Of a stretch of 64,000 nucleotides of DNA, positions 19,480 through 31,500 are shown piece by piece (the first letter of the stretch is position 1; each line of letters begins with the position of its first letter). This DNA comes from Hetaerina americana (taxonomy: Eukaryota; Arthropoda; Insecta; Odonata; Calopterygidae). Both the position numbers and the translations under genes were made by a program. The stretch lies in the NCBI GenBank assembly GCA_022747635.1, contig JAKTNV010000061.1, forward strand, positions 310,001-374,000. Direction: 5' to 3'. The notes beneath the pieces were generated by a model. The model had not been told where the DNA came from. It saw only the letters and a list, made by a program, of their open reading frames with translations, and made no database searches.

Positions 19480-19624
19480 TGTAGTATATAGTGATTATCG
19501 TTGTGTGTTTGTTTATGTGCATAACGATTGTCAACTGTTTAAATAAAGAAAGTCAAGGCACCGCCATTTTGGCGGCAGTCTCTCTCCTGCCTTCAAGCAC
19601 GTCGTTTCATTCCAAGACACCACA
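19480..19624 (+). repeat. 3' LTR of the young gypsy element
   Basis: 145 bp, apparently identical to the 5' LTR. It is followed by the 5-bp target duplication tacac at 19625-19629. Confidence 0.92.
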
Positions 19625-22058
19625 TACACCCACAATCTTTCAAGGACACCCAACATAAAAAAGGAAAACCATGACATTTCATCATGCCTACAATCAATGC
19701 AAATAACGTCATAAAAATTCAGAGACGATTCCCCCAACAGGTTTTCAAACTCAGATGATCACAGCCATCAGTCAACTTATCAGCAAACCCAGTTTTCAAG
19801 ATCCACACTATTGCTTTGGACAGCCTGTCTGAAAAAGGGCACAGAGTGCAGCTAATTAAGATGTGACCCACTTTAATAACTGACACCAATCGACGCTGGG
19901 CTCACACCGAGGTTACAGCCATCAGCTATACTAATGAAGTCGCAGCAGCCTTTGGATCTGCCATCGTTTTCAGCTTTTAACTATTCAAGGAAGTGTACCC
20001 AGGTGAAAACCATTTTGAACTGGTCATGCCTGAGCAGCACCAAAACAAAAGCCGACTATTACAACTAAAGATCCACCACCATTGGCCACTGATTCGTCGG
20101 TGGCTGGACTGGTATATAGGCGAAACGAAGCCTGCAAGGGCCAATTGATCAAATGCTGAAGTGAGTGGATGTGTGCCCCAGATCTTTCCAAGGCAAACTG
20201 AAAACCAAAGCATCTGCCGCAATAATAATTGACAACGAATAACTTGACATAAAAGATATAAGCAGTCATACTTATGCATATATATATATATATATATATT
20301 GCACTGGCTGAAATAGAATCTCACACTGAGTCCTTTACAATAATGAGAGATCGGTTTTCCTCCAAGCAAATATATCACCAAATTTCTAAATGAGCACCTG
20401 TGTTAAGTGCAACAGTTCAAAGTCAAGCCACTTCTAATTGCAATAGACTTGAATGGAAAAAGTTACACTTGGTTTAACCTGGAGACTATTCTAAGTAGAG
20501 TGCTTCTGGAAGACAGCCATGGCCTCTGATATGTACAGGTTAACTATGCTTCCTAACTGGGGTCAAAGGTTGACCAGAAGCACCCTCCAACAATTATGAG
20601 CATACACCTTTCAATACACACACTTCAATATGAATGCTGGCTATCCCTAGGGATGCGGCAGTGGTCCTGTGACTCCAGCACCAAAGTCAGCCGTTATTGA
20701 GCCTACCGGTGGAATGATCATCAAGATTGGAACTTTCCAAGCCACATACAATGATTTCCCTAATAGTGGACATAATCATGAGAACCCATATTCCTTGATG
20801 TAGGTTTCATTATTTCTAGTGCAATGTCTCATGGGTCCTCTGGATTTGTATTCTGTGAATGACAGTGCCAATCTCCAAGACATGCTTCTATTTTCATCGT
20901 TGATTCCTCAAAAGGCATTGCCTTGACCTCTACCCCAGATAATTTGATGAATTCAGTTGTGTAATGTGGTAGCGGGTAGACATTAAATTTGGATTATAGT
21001 TGTTTACCATGGACTTCTACAGTTTTTCTATTTTCTGGAGCAATGTCTGTGAAATGTAAAATTATGATTTATAAAGGAAAGAACCACTAAAACTGCATAT
21101 TTTGTCTTTTGTTGAGGGCCTAGTGCTGACAAAAGAGATAAATGTCAGTGCCCTACATCTTTCTTTGACCTTTGCCATGCTGAGGATGGACAAGGTTTGC
21201 TGCAACTGGAAATCTTTAAATTCATCCTTTCATGTCAATAAAATCACACTGATCAAACAGTCTTGTCCATAACATTCAGGCATTATGATAACCCTTGATG
21301 CACCACTTCAACTTTCCCATGAAGCTGATCATACAAATAAAGGCACCATTGAGGCGACACTCATTATCTACCTATTCTCTCTTGGCCCTCATTTCTAGCA
21401 TTTGAAAATTACCTCTGAAAATTGGCAGAAATCAGGCATGTAGAGATTTTCACAAGCAATACCAATGGATATGGTGACCTTTGCTTACACCTGCCTAATC
21501 TAGACTTTGTAATGGTAGGTTGAATTGGGAATAAAGAAACGAGTCCACTAGACATACCATAAAACATGGTTTACAGCATATTGTTAAAGAGGTGCCCCAA
21601 ACTCTGATTACTGGCATTTCCTCTCAACAACATGAGGGACAGATGGAACTGAACCAAGTGTTTATCATGGCTGGCCAAAGGATATAACACCATTGTTTAG
21701 GAAACCTATTTCTATTTATATCTCAAGCTCATGAAGACCCTATACAGCACAAGTCTGACTCCCATACTCAGGCCCAAATCATTTCAGCACTAACTCTCTC
21801 TAAGTTGAGATGCAACGGAAGCCCACTGACCATATGCGGCTAGCCCCTTTTGAGGACAAATTAGGGTCCCTATTCAATTGTTGCCCTGAATCCTCTACCA
21901 TGTATCCATGACAGTTTGGAGCCTGGATACTTAAGTCTTCAGGATCTCCACCTATCCAGGCCAAGTGAGTAGGTCAGCTGGAATTACTGCATGCAACCAG
22001 TTTCCCAAAAATTTATAGATGCTACCCTAGCAAATTGGAGACTTGATTCGGTGGTTAT
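19625..22058 (+). other. Unidentified decayed coding-like DNA, third segment, and flank
   Basis: Past the gypsy element the + strand again shows short open pieces in changing frames. Examples are AISYTNEVAAAFGSAIVFSF about 19920-19980, HHWPLIRRWLDWYIGETKPA about 20080-20140, and MIIKIGTFQATYND about 20718-20760. No single frame stays open for long, and from about 21000 to 22058 I see nothing I can support. The three segments (8340-8983, 14743-15029, 19625-) lie in one direction and are separated only by the two younger insertions, so they probably belong to one former locus. The origin is unknown. Confidence 0.35.
20276..20299. repeat. (AT)n microsatellite
   Basis: An uninterrupted run of about twelve AT units. 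Confidence 0.9.
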
Positions 22059-22136
22059 CTCCCCACCCTTTTAGTCGCCTCTTACGACAAGCAGGGATAC
22101 TGCGGGTATATTCTTAATCCCCCTACCTGCAGGGGT
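22059..22136 (-). repeat. Isolated copy of the LINE 5' end
   Basis: 78 bp closely resembling 14658-14742: the sense strand has a GTCGTAAGAGGCGAC hairpin flanked by CCCTGCTT and TAAAAGGG, and a similar C/G-rich start. No ORF1-like sequence follows. LINE fragments usually keep the 3' end, so a piece holding only the 5' end is unusual. Confidence 0.7.
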
Positions 22137-23784
22137 ATGATTCTATGCAAAAAAGGTCACTTAGCCTCTATACATTTCCCAGGATTCAACAGTGACATTA
22201 GAGAGAAGGATATACATTATTGCTGTCGGGTAACACGCTCAAAATGAACAATTATTGTACCAATAAGATAAAGGCATTATTTTCTGTCATTGTCATTTGA
22301 ACAAATGCAATGTTTCAATTGAGCCCCTTTTTGAACTGTCACTTCTCAGAATGTACACTCATTTTACATTATGCCTGAAACCTACTTGATTTGTAAAACT
22401 TATATGCAATATCTGTAAACTTCAGTGTTACGTGGAGGCCTTAGTAGCTTTAATGGTTGAAGCTGAGCTGTAGCTGAAATGAAAATCAAATGTAGCTGTA
22501 TTGTTCCAGGAATTAAAGAGATAAGTATTTGAGTGTCCTGCCGGATTACCCAATGCATGCTTCCCCTACACATAAAAAGAACTCATTAAATGCCCACATT
22601 TGAAATTAAATACTTACCATTCTTTCCCCTCTCTAAGTTCCAAAATCCACTGGATCACGAGTTATTGTTAACAGGCATAAGATAACAAGCATTAAAAAAG
22701 TAAATTTTTCAACATTCCAGGGTATCATCATGAAATTACAAACATCTGGTGTCACATCTAATACATTTAAAATTTTCAATTAAATCCAACACGTAATGGA
22801 AGCCATCTGACTAGTAAGACATCCTACATGCATATTTTGAGCCATAAGTGACTTATAGCTGGTGTTAACTGGGCTAATGGATAGGTGGGGAGCATGAGGA
22901 ATTTCAGCCAAATTAAAAAGACTAGTTCTAGAAATATGCCGTGACAGGAGCACTCTTTGAATGACATGCAACTATGCTATGAATACTTTACAAGAGAATA
23001 TTATTACTATCAACTCAGCCACAAAACTAGAAGGTAGTTGAATGTACTTGTCATCCTTGCCTTGCAAAAGTTAATTACATCTTGCTTCACTTTGCCCACA
23101 AATGATGCCAATTCCCTCAAGAATTATTTATTCCCGAAACTGACTTCTCTGTCTTTAATTTTGAGTTCATTAAAAACTTTCGATGAAAGCAATGACAGAG
23201 TGGTGATGGAAAGTGGAAATTGATGAGATTAATTTGATGGATGAAATAACTAATGACGATTTTCAAAGATTATGAGAAGGGCAAGACATAATTAAATCTA
23301 TGAAAAGAAGGATTATATTTATTGGGCATATTTTTAGACAAATTGACCATAATAAAGATGCTCAGTGAAGTTGGAATGATAGGAACTACACATGAAGGCT
23401 CTTTATGAGCTGCACCAAGTGATAGACACCAAAGAGAAGATAGATAGACGTGAAAGGTAAGAGAATAGAAGAAGTGACTGGAATACTATTTGAAATCATT
23501 CTTTCCACTGGTGACAATGATTGGATTTTTATAAATATTGTGCCCATCTGAGGTGACAAAATAGTTTTCGTCACTATTTCCTCTTGTTGACCCCCTTAAA
23601 CACTTACATAAAAATAACAAAAATTTAAAACCCAATCTCCCACCATGATAAAATATAACAAGTGACTAATATCAGGGTTCACACCTACTGGAAGAGGTGA
23701 AATGTCCAATCAAAATAAAGATGGTACCCTTACAAGGTAGCTATGGCAAATATATGAATCTTGATCTCTTCACCAATATCGCCA
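22137..23784. other. AT-rich region with no recognised gene
   Basis: I found no convincing reading frame, RNA or mobile element here. Around 23270-23340 there is a weak resemblance to the tail of a LINE reverse transcriptase (FIGHIFRQ), too little to support a call. Confidence 0.5.
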
Positions 23785-23821
23785 ATGCAATTTCTATTTC
23801 TTCCAGATTTAGAATAAAATA

Positions 23822-23883
<62 letters not shown>

Positions 23884-23918
23884 TATTTTATTCTAAATCT
23901 GGAAGAAATAGAAATTGC

Positions 23919-23920
<2 letters not shown>
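23785..23920. repeat. 136-bp palindrome with a (TA)n centre
   Basis: The left arm (from 23785, atgcaatttctatttcttcc onward) is the exact reverse complement of the right arm ending at 23920, with tract (TA)n between. By eye the arms of about 40 bp match perfectly. It could extrude as a hairpin or cruciform. A second (TA)n tract follows at about 23927-23989. Confidence 0.85.

Positions 23921-23926
<6 letters not shown>

Positions 23927-23989
<63 letters not shown>
23927..23989. repeat. (TA)n microsatellite
   Basis: An almost pure AT/TA run of about 60 bp just beyond the palindrome. Confidence 0.9.
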
Positions 23990-23994
<5 letters not shown>

Positions 23995-25260
23995 AGCAGT
24001 CATTCGCCTACTTTAAGGAAAAAAGTGAATAAGCTGCAACATGTAAAACATAAAATAAAAGCTTTCTTGACAATAATAAATTAAAGTTTTCTTCATATGA
24101 ATTGAATCAAAATCAATACCATAAGTGGACCTCATTCTACTACAGGTATAACATGGAGAAGATACACGATTAAAAATCATCATGCTTAAATAAACCAGAA
24201 AATTAGAAAAAGATAATTTTTACCTCATGTTGCTGCTTCACTGAACATTTTCATTAAAACCATTTTCATATTAAAAAGTCCGGCCATTAACTGTCATATT
24301 CTTACCAAGAGAATATCTTCACCCTGGTAGTCACCAAAACTTTAAACCAGCTTTGTATATTACATGACAGTTATCAAAATAAATTACAGGGTGCCTTAGT
24401 CCCCACTAAGACTCATCCATGCTCAGTTCATTCACGAATTGGGTCCAAAGTTATGGTATAAATAAAAGACTGCAAATTAAGTAAACTTTTCATTACTTAC
24501 AACATGAAATCCATTGAATTTTCCATTGGGCCTAATTCCAGAAAAAACTGAAGTCTCTGTGGTGAAAGTTTAAAAAAAAAAAAAAAAAAAAAAATAGGAA
24601 AGCATGAGTAAACTTTATATAAATCTAACAAGACTAGTACTTATTAACACAAAGGAAAGTCAGCCATATTAATTACTTAACAGCCACCAACTGACCTTTG
24701 GTGAAATTACTCATAGAATTCTATAAAAAAAAAACACTTTATAAAACACTCTGCACTTTTGAAGTAGTAAAATGATAAATAAAAGCATGAAACATCTTTT
24801 GTTTGAGCAATGGAAAAAGTCACGCACATCCAGGTTTTAGAAGCTATCCAATGATAGAGAATGACACTTTTCACACAGTCATTAAATTGAGCATTTACAT
24901 GTAAACCTGTTGGAGAAAGGTTAAAGTATTATTACAGTCAGCATGCTTTCACATTGCGCAACTTTAAAATGGCCAACAAAAGCACAGACATCAAAGGCAG
25001 ATATTGATTTAAATAACTTTCAACAATTATACTTTTTTAAATACATCATCAAATAGAATCCATCAAACATCCTTCTAATACCTACAGAGCAAATCGACGC
25101 TCCACACACATATAACAAGTCTTTTCATTGATTCAGTCCCTAAAATAATGAAACACAGTATGTGACCCGCCGTTGCAAGCAAGTCTCGAGAGGCACCGAA
25201 AAATCACTAGCCACTTTTGGACCCTTCAAAAAACACTCCTCCCAGCCACGACCTTCCCTT
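23990..25260 (-). other. Probable 3' UTR and downstream flank of USP34
   Basis: This stretch follows the USP34 stop codon on the minus strand. It contains a 20-plus base A run near 24571 and no other gene I can support. I could not pick a convincing AATAAA in the minus sense, so the transcript end is not placed. Confidence 0.4.
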
Positions 25261-25538
25261 TCAACCTTTCTTCCCCAAGATGTTCAAAAGCCCCATGATC
25301 GTCTTCACCAGCACTTCGACCCAGTTGACGCAGAATGCAGACCGCGGCTGACCCTGTAGTGCCACAGCACTCCCTTCTGCTGAAGAGTGAGCCGTACACT
25401 CTTCCAGTGTCTTTGAAGGCCCAGCGGGACTGCCACTGCCCCCTGCAGTAGACGACGATGATGGTGATGATGTCGCCTCCTTCTCACTTGTGGCTCCACC
25501 ACTTTCCACCTTCCTCTTCTTTGAGGGAGCATCACACT
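25261..25538 (-). CDS. USP34: USP34 last exon, with nuclear-localisation-like motif and stop
   Basis: 278 bp of coding sequence, phase 1 to the TGA at 25263-25261. It opens ECDAPSKKRKVESGG, a basic cluster like a nuclear localisation signal (vertebrate USP34 has a similar KRRR cluster near here). A Ser/Gly/Thr-rich low-complexity part follows, ending FCVNWVEVLVKTIMGLLNIL. The acceptor cttgttgcag is strong. Confidence 0.9.
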
Positions 25539-28500
25539 CTGCAACAAGTGAAGGGAATACACAGTCTGGATCTACAGAATTAAAGTGATTCCCACAATTC
25601 ACCGAATATGCCAGGAGAAAATTTGTTTCTATAAAAGTGTATTTTAAATTTTCTACAACATGCACTGGTACTAAAAATTGTCCACACCTGAGATCAGATA
25701 AAATATTTCCCTCAAAAAAAAAAGAGGTTTGCGAAGAAAAAAATTAGAAAAAATAATTCTGACGCGAACTGAAGGCATACAAGCATTCAAAATAATTTAT
25801 TAACCTATTGGCTGATTTGAACATACCTAGTACGTTCTTACAGTAGGCTGCTAAAAACATACCTTCTTTTCACCCTCTCTGTGTGCGCTATCATACTTTG
25901 AAATATCATAAAAATTATACTCGTCAAATTAAATTAATAAAAATTTTCCTTTAACTAAACAGTGAATATGGATAAATTTTATTATTCCCAAGTTTTTACT
26001 ATTGAGATTATTTCATTATTTCAGGAGTAACAAATGTTAGAGATGCCATACCCTCAATTTTTGTTGCATGTGAGAAGTAGGATTCCATACAGTTAACCAC
26101 CCCGAATGGGTTAACTCACACAAGCGTTCCTAACTTTTCTTTAAAAAAAAAGGCGTAGCTTAAAGTTGAATACAAACCAAACTTTATTCAGCAATATTTT
26201 CCACTTGCCTGTATTACAGACATCCATCCTTGGGAGATGATATCTAACAACTATCACATCTTTTCAAATTCCTTTTGCAATTAATATGTTCACTCAAATT
26301 ATAGACACACTAAACATAGCAAGGAATGTGAAAAATACGTTTCACAGAGAGATCTGGGGCAACCACTCCACTCACTTGGAATGCTTTCAACTAACTGACC
26401 CACTCAGGCTCCATCCCATCTATATACCATGCCCGTCACTGACAAATCAGAGGCCGACATGGCATAGGGAGGTAGGACGGTCCATGAGGGATGGTCGACC
26501 GGACTCTTGTGTGTGGAGACGTCCCGCCATGTCACGTTGCGTGACAATTCTTTTATTTACATTTCGGCCAACCCCACTTGTGCAAAGTATTTAAAATTTT
26601 GTGCCTTCACACTCTGTCGTGAGCCTTTTTCTGGTCAAAGAAAACAGTAACAACGTGCTGTCATAGTAGGAAAGCTTTTTGAATAAGATTGCTCATTTGT
26701 ACCAGATGGTCGGCCGTGGATCTGCCACATCAGAAACCACACTAAGCATCGGAAAGCAGGCGTCGCCTGCCAAAAATTAAAATTTTCAACATCTTTACAT
26801 TAATACAATACATTATTAACTCATTCATTGATGTAACCTTTAGCCAACTACAAGGTGCATGCCCGACAAGTGCACATTTCCTTGAATGAGATTTCCTTGC
26901 CCAGTTAGCTAAACCTTCATCAGACTTCTCTGGATCATTGTACTTAGCCACAATATCGTAAACAGTTGATCTGGGGTACCAGAGGAATCGAACTATTTCG
27001 AAATATAACGCCCAGTGCGAACACTTTCGATAATAGCGGCTCTACGATTGTATTCCGCACGTGTGCGCAACATCTCGGCCATTTTGAGGTTGTGACTGTT
27101 TACTAGATGCCTATAGCTTTCAAAACTGCCAATCGTGACCTCCAGTGGAACTATGATATGGCGGGAAATTCAAATTGAAATTTGTCCGGATTTAAGTGCC
27201 GCATCCTGTATGCCAGTGTCCATGATATTTAACTAGTGGGACCACATACTACCTTGATCAAAAAGTTCCCGGAATAACCACCGTGTGGCGCTCCCATCGT
27301 TCCGATTTGAGTTCTGTTTTTTTTGTTAAATTGGTACATCTGTTGTTGATATTCCCTTTAAATCTTAGTGTCATAACTTGACATTTGCAAAAGTTACGGT
27401 CGGTTTTCGGTATGTCCATCAGTGCTTCCTGCGATTTTTCCATTACTTCCTCTCGGCTGCTAAAACGCGTTCCCCGTAATGGTTTTTTAACTCGATTGAA
27501 CAGAAAGAAGTCACAGGGAGCCAAATCAGGTGAATTCGGTGGCTGTTGGATGGTATTTGTTGCATTTTTCGTCAAAAAATTACGAATAATGATAGCACTG
27601 TGCGACGGTGCGTTATCATGGTGCAAAATCCACGAGTTTTCTGCCCACATTTCTGGTCTCTTTCGGCGAATTGCTTCACGCAAACGTCTCATAACGCCCA
27701 AATAATACTCTTTGTTTACTGTCTGGCCTTCTGGCAAAAATTCATGATGCACTACACCGTTGTAATCCATGAAAACCGTCAGCATTGCCTTCTTTTTTGA
27801 CTGAAAACGACGTGGTTTTTTTGGTCTCGGCTCATTTGGTGAACGCCATTCACTTGCCTGATGTCTGGATTGCGTGTCGTACTCATAAACCCACGTCTCG
27901 TCTCCAGTAATGATCCTTTTGATGAATGTGGGATCGGATTCAGCCTCGCAAATCATGTCTTTTGCGACGTCAACACGGTCTCTTTTTTGCATGAAATTGT
28001 GGTCTTTTGGCACCAACTTTGCTGCTACACGACGGAAACCCAAATCATTAACCACAATGTCTTGGGCGGATCCATAGGCAATGTTCAAGTCCTCCGCTAT
28101 TTCTCTGATGGTTAATTTGTGGTTATTGACCAACATTTCTTTTACTTTATCAATTTTTTCACCGACTTTCGATGTCGATGGTCTGCCACTGCGTTCATCA
28201 TCTTCGATTGACTCACGACCACTTCTGAACCGCTCGTGCCACTGGTAAACGACCGTTTTTTTTAGAGAATCGTTGCCGAAACACTTTTCCAACATTTCCA
28301 ACGTCCGTGCGCCACTAAATCCGTTTTTTATGCAAAATTTAATACAAGTTCGTTGTTGCAAATTTAAATCCATTTCTGAAATTGTACAAAATCGCCAACA
28401 CACACAGAGATAGATGTACTCTTGGCTACGTAACTTTTGCAAATGTCAAGTTATGACACTAAGATTTAAAGGGAATATCAACAACAGATGTACCAATTTA

Positions 28501-31500
28501 ACAAAAAAATCAGAACTCAAATCGGAACGATGGGAGCGCCACACGGTGGTTATTCCGGGAACTTTTTGATCAAGGTAGTACATGAATCGCCAAAACTTTT
28601 CATACAAACTATTACAATATGGTGATGAATGACTATGGATATCCTAGAAAGTCTTAGCAATGAATGAGGAGTTATTATTAATATTTAGGCATTTGATATC
28701 CTTGTATCAATGAAGAAAAATATGCACACAGATGCCAATGATACAATGAAAAATCAGATGAATCAGCTGATAACTGACTATCAAATCAGCATCTTTAATA
28801 ATCAGACTTCAATCGAGCAAACTATTTTGTAGGGAAAGTGAATGCTCATTGTATGCACTTCCACTGTATTTTGATGCATCCATTACATAGAGTTTGTAAA
28901 TTTCTTTGCATGGGGACCACTCCCCCTTCAAAAAGCACAGTATTGCAACATTAATGTGATTGAAACAAAGTTTTATGGTAGTTACTTGGGCCATTACACC
29001 ACTCATTAAAAAAGGATATAAAATTGCTACTTAATAAACCTTTGACACCTTTCCTTTTACAGCAGACTTTCAATTGATAGTGCATATTATTTTCAGTCTT
29101 TGCTATTTGAATATCAAGTCTTGATACAATGATAATTAACAACCAGTTTTTTAGTATGTATAATGAAATCAACTCACCTCCAACCTCTCCAGCTGCCCCA
29201 ACCTCCTGTGTCGTGGATGTAGTCGGTGTTACTGTTGGCCCAGCTGCCTCTTCTATTTGACGCTGGCACGAATGCGCCTTGGTCAGCAGGACGGTCAGGG
29301 TATTGTCCAGGGTGGGAGGGGGCGTGAGGCCAGCTCCCGACCCATACACCAATGAAAGGGCCCTGAGATCACCATTCAGCTTAAACGCAGTTGCTCTCAC
29401 ACTGACCACTTCTGCAATCTCCGTCAATGATGATACTAGGCTGCTGATGAGATTGCAAGTCTGCTCATTCAGCACATGTGATGCAACCTTCAATGAGGAG
29501 AAGAGTCACTCATTACCACTTTCTCTTGCCCTGGCACAGTGACCGAGAGTGATTTAAATGTTTCATTGCTGGACATATGATTGCAAATTTGTGGATGCAA
29601 CAACTACGGCACCACTAATAACATAAAACCCTAAGACCTCCTGTAGGGATAACCCCTTCTGAGACTTTGTTTCTCTTAATACTGTATCCTCAGTACTGTC
29701 CAAGCCTTGAAAGGCATTAGTCTGTTTCGAGGTTTGGCCTTTCGGGAAGCATTTATTTTAAGTCTGGTGCCCAACTTTTTCTTTCTTTTTCTCATCACTT
29801 TAATGATATTTTCATGGATATTTTCCCAGTATGGCATGAAAAATTTCTTTGCTTTTTTTTTACTTTTGTCATCAATGAAGTGTGTGACTGCGGCAAAGTT
29901 TTGACCATTTTTGATGCATTAGTGCACTTGATCAGAATAACGGAAAGAACACAACAAGCAAAATCATCTGCTCTGTGCGAGTAAATATGATTTATATTTT
30001 TTTCTGCCACATCCTTTTCAGCTTTATTTGCTTTTATTTCACTTCTCCAAAGAGAAAAAACCAATCATCAAGTACAGATAGTTCTCCATTTTAGAGTATT
30101 CTTTTGCTAGAAAGGCCTTCTTTCCATCCTCATATTTAAAAGTAGAAGAAACCTCTAAACAGGGAAGAATTTAAAATTTTCCTAATGTTAATTCCACACA
30201 TGGGAATGAAACAATTACCCCTCATTCAGAATTACCACAGAAGATATGCTTTCTTTCATTCTCCTTTTTTCTTTGAATATATGTCATGACAAATTTCAAA
30301 TTATTTCACTGGTGATATAGGAGTAAGGGGAAAGGGTATGCTCAGAAGAGGAAGATGCCAAAGCACTCTAGAGGTCACACCGTTCAGGGGCTAGGATTTG
30401 GGTGTTGTTCAATGACCCATTCGAAATTCCCAAGCTTTATAATTTTACACCTTCTATAATAATAAATCACTTTCATTGCTCAGAGGCTATAAGGTGTTCT
30501 GATAACATAAACAATAGTTACATCAGCACAAAGAGAAGTCAGTTATTTCAAAATGTTTAAGCTTGACTGAGGGGTTCAAAATAATGAGAGTTCAAGTCTG
30601 TGAAATTATTATTATATGAGGTCTGTTCAAAAAGTATCCCAACTTTTTTATTTTTTCAAAATTTATTTATTTATTCATGAATATCCATTTTGTCCCCATT
30701 AGATATTATACACTAGTGCCAACATTTTTTCAAATCCTCGAAGCACTTCAAAAAATCATTTTTAGGGATCTTGTTCAGCTCCTCCTTCGATGCAGTCTTT
30801 ATCTTGTCAATCATAGCCTAGCGTCGTCCTTTCAAGGGTCTCTTCAATTTCGGGAACAAGAACTAGTCACTGGGGGCCCGATCTGGGGAATACAGTGGCT
30901 ACGGCATCATTAGTGCCTTGTTTTTGGCCAAATATTCGCCCACAAGCAACGATGTGTGCTGTTCCTCCAGAAATCTGGGCGTTTGTAGCTGATTGCTTCC
31001 CGCAACTTGCGCATATCTTGAGGATAATATTCCTTATTTACCGTTCTACCCTGTGGCATGCACCACGCCCCTACAATCAAAGAAAACTATAAGAAAAACT
31101 TTCACATTCGACCGAACATGGCGTGCTTCTTTTGGTCTTGGCTTGTGCTGCAGCTTCCATTGGAATGATTGAGCTTCAGTTTCTACATCATAACCATAAA
31201 CCCATGATTTGTCACCAGTTATGAATCTCTGGAGCAAATTTGGGTCGTCGCGGACCGAGTCATTAGCAATGTTAATGTGTTTCTGTTTTTGGTCGAAATT
31301 AAGCTATTTTGATACAAATTTTGCGGCAACCCGTGTCATGCCCAAATCATTGGTAATAATCAAATGGCAATTGCTATGTTTAGGTTCTAACCAACTTCTT
31401 TAACGGTGATTCAACGATTGGCCAATACTATTTCCTTCACTTCATCAATGTTTTCCTCTGTTGTTGACGTGCTCGGGCATCTGGCATGCTCTTCGTCGTT

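Larger units (their letters stand above)
19047..19484 (+). pseudogene. Pol C-terminal tail in a shifted frame, with tandem repeat
   Basis: The main pol frame ends at 19059 just after YHVQTEQGTDT. The frame one base off continues RHIDQLRG, which is how Mag-type pol usually goes on, and runs through RRYPQRLRIPKKKW before ending at 19484. A one-base loss between about 19030 and 19056 explains this. The tail holds a 25-residue unit twice (19136-19285), rich in Ser, Pro and Val, and ends in a poly-A and then a T-rich stretch. Confidence 0.6.
15030..19624 (+). mobile_element. Young Ty3/gypsy LTR retrotransposon (Mag-like), with 145-bp LTRs
   Basis: The element is 4,595 bp with LTRs at 15030-15174 and 19480-19624 that look identical base for base, both starting TGTAG and ending CACA. 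The flanking duplication is tacac (15025-15029 and 19625-19629). The primer-binding site at 15177-15189 (TGGCGACGAGGAT) matches the 3' end of animal tRNA-Ser(GCT), which ends CCTCGTCGCCA (from memory). A polypurine tract ggggaggga (19471-19479) precedes the 3' LTR. The internal part encodes gag (two zinc knuckles), protease, RT, RNase H and integrase on one strand. Identical LTRs mean a recent insertion, yet two apparent single-base frameshifts break the coding region near each end. Confidence 0.93.
25539..29177 (-). other. Intron with mariner, LINE relic and mariner relic
   Basis: This 3.6-kb intron contains a mariner at 27249-28578, a LINE RT relic at 26609-26766 and a mariner fragment at about 26850-27212, each listed separately. 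I see nothing supportable in 25539-26608 or 28581-29177. Confidence 0.7.

Noticed and set aside
23260..23345. LINE reverse-transcriptase relic (FIGHIFRQ)
   Set aside because: Only one short motif-like stretch in AT-rich DNA; not enough to call.
23821..23989. Regularly repeated DNA that might look like a CRISPR array
   Set aside because: It is a plain (TA)n microsatellite around a palindrome, with no spacers.
29707..29904. Hydrophobic small protein on the + strand
   Set aside because: Low-complexity Phe/Leu run from T-rich intron DNA, with no homology or start context.
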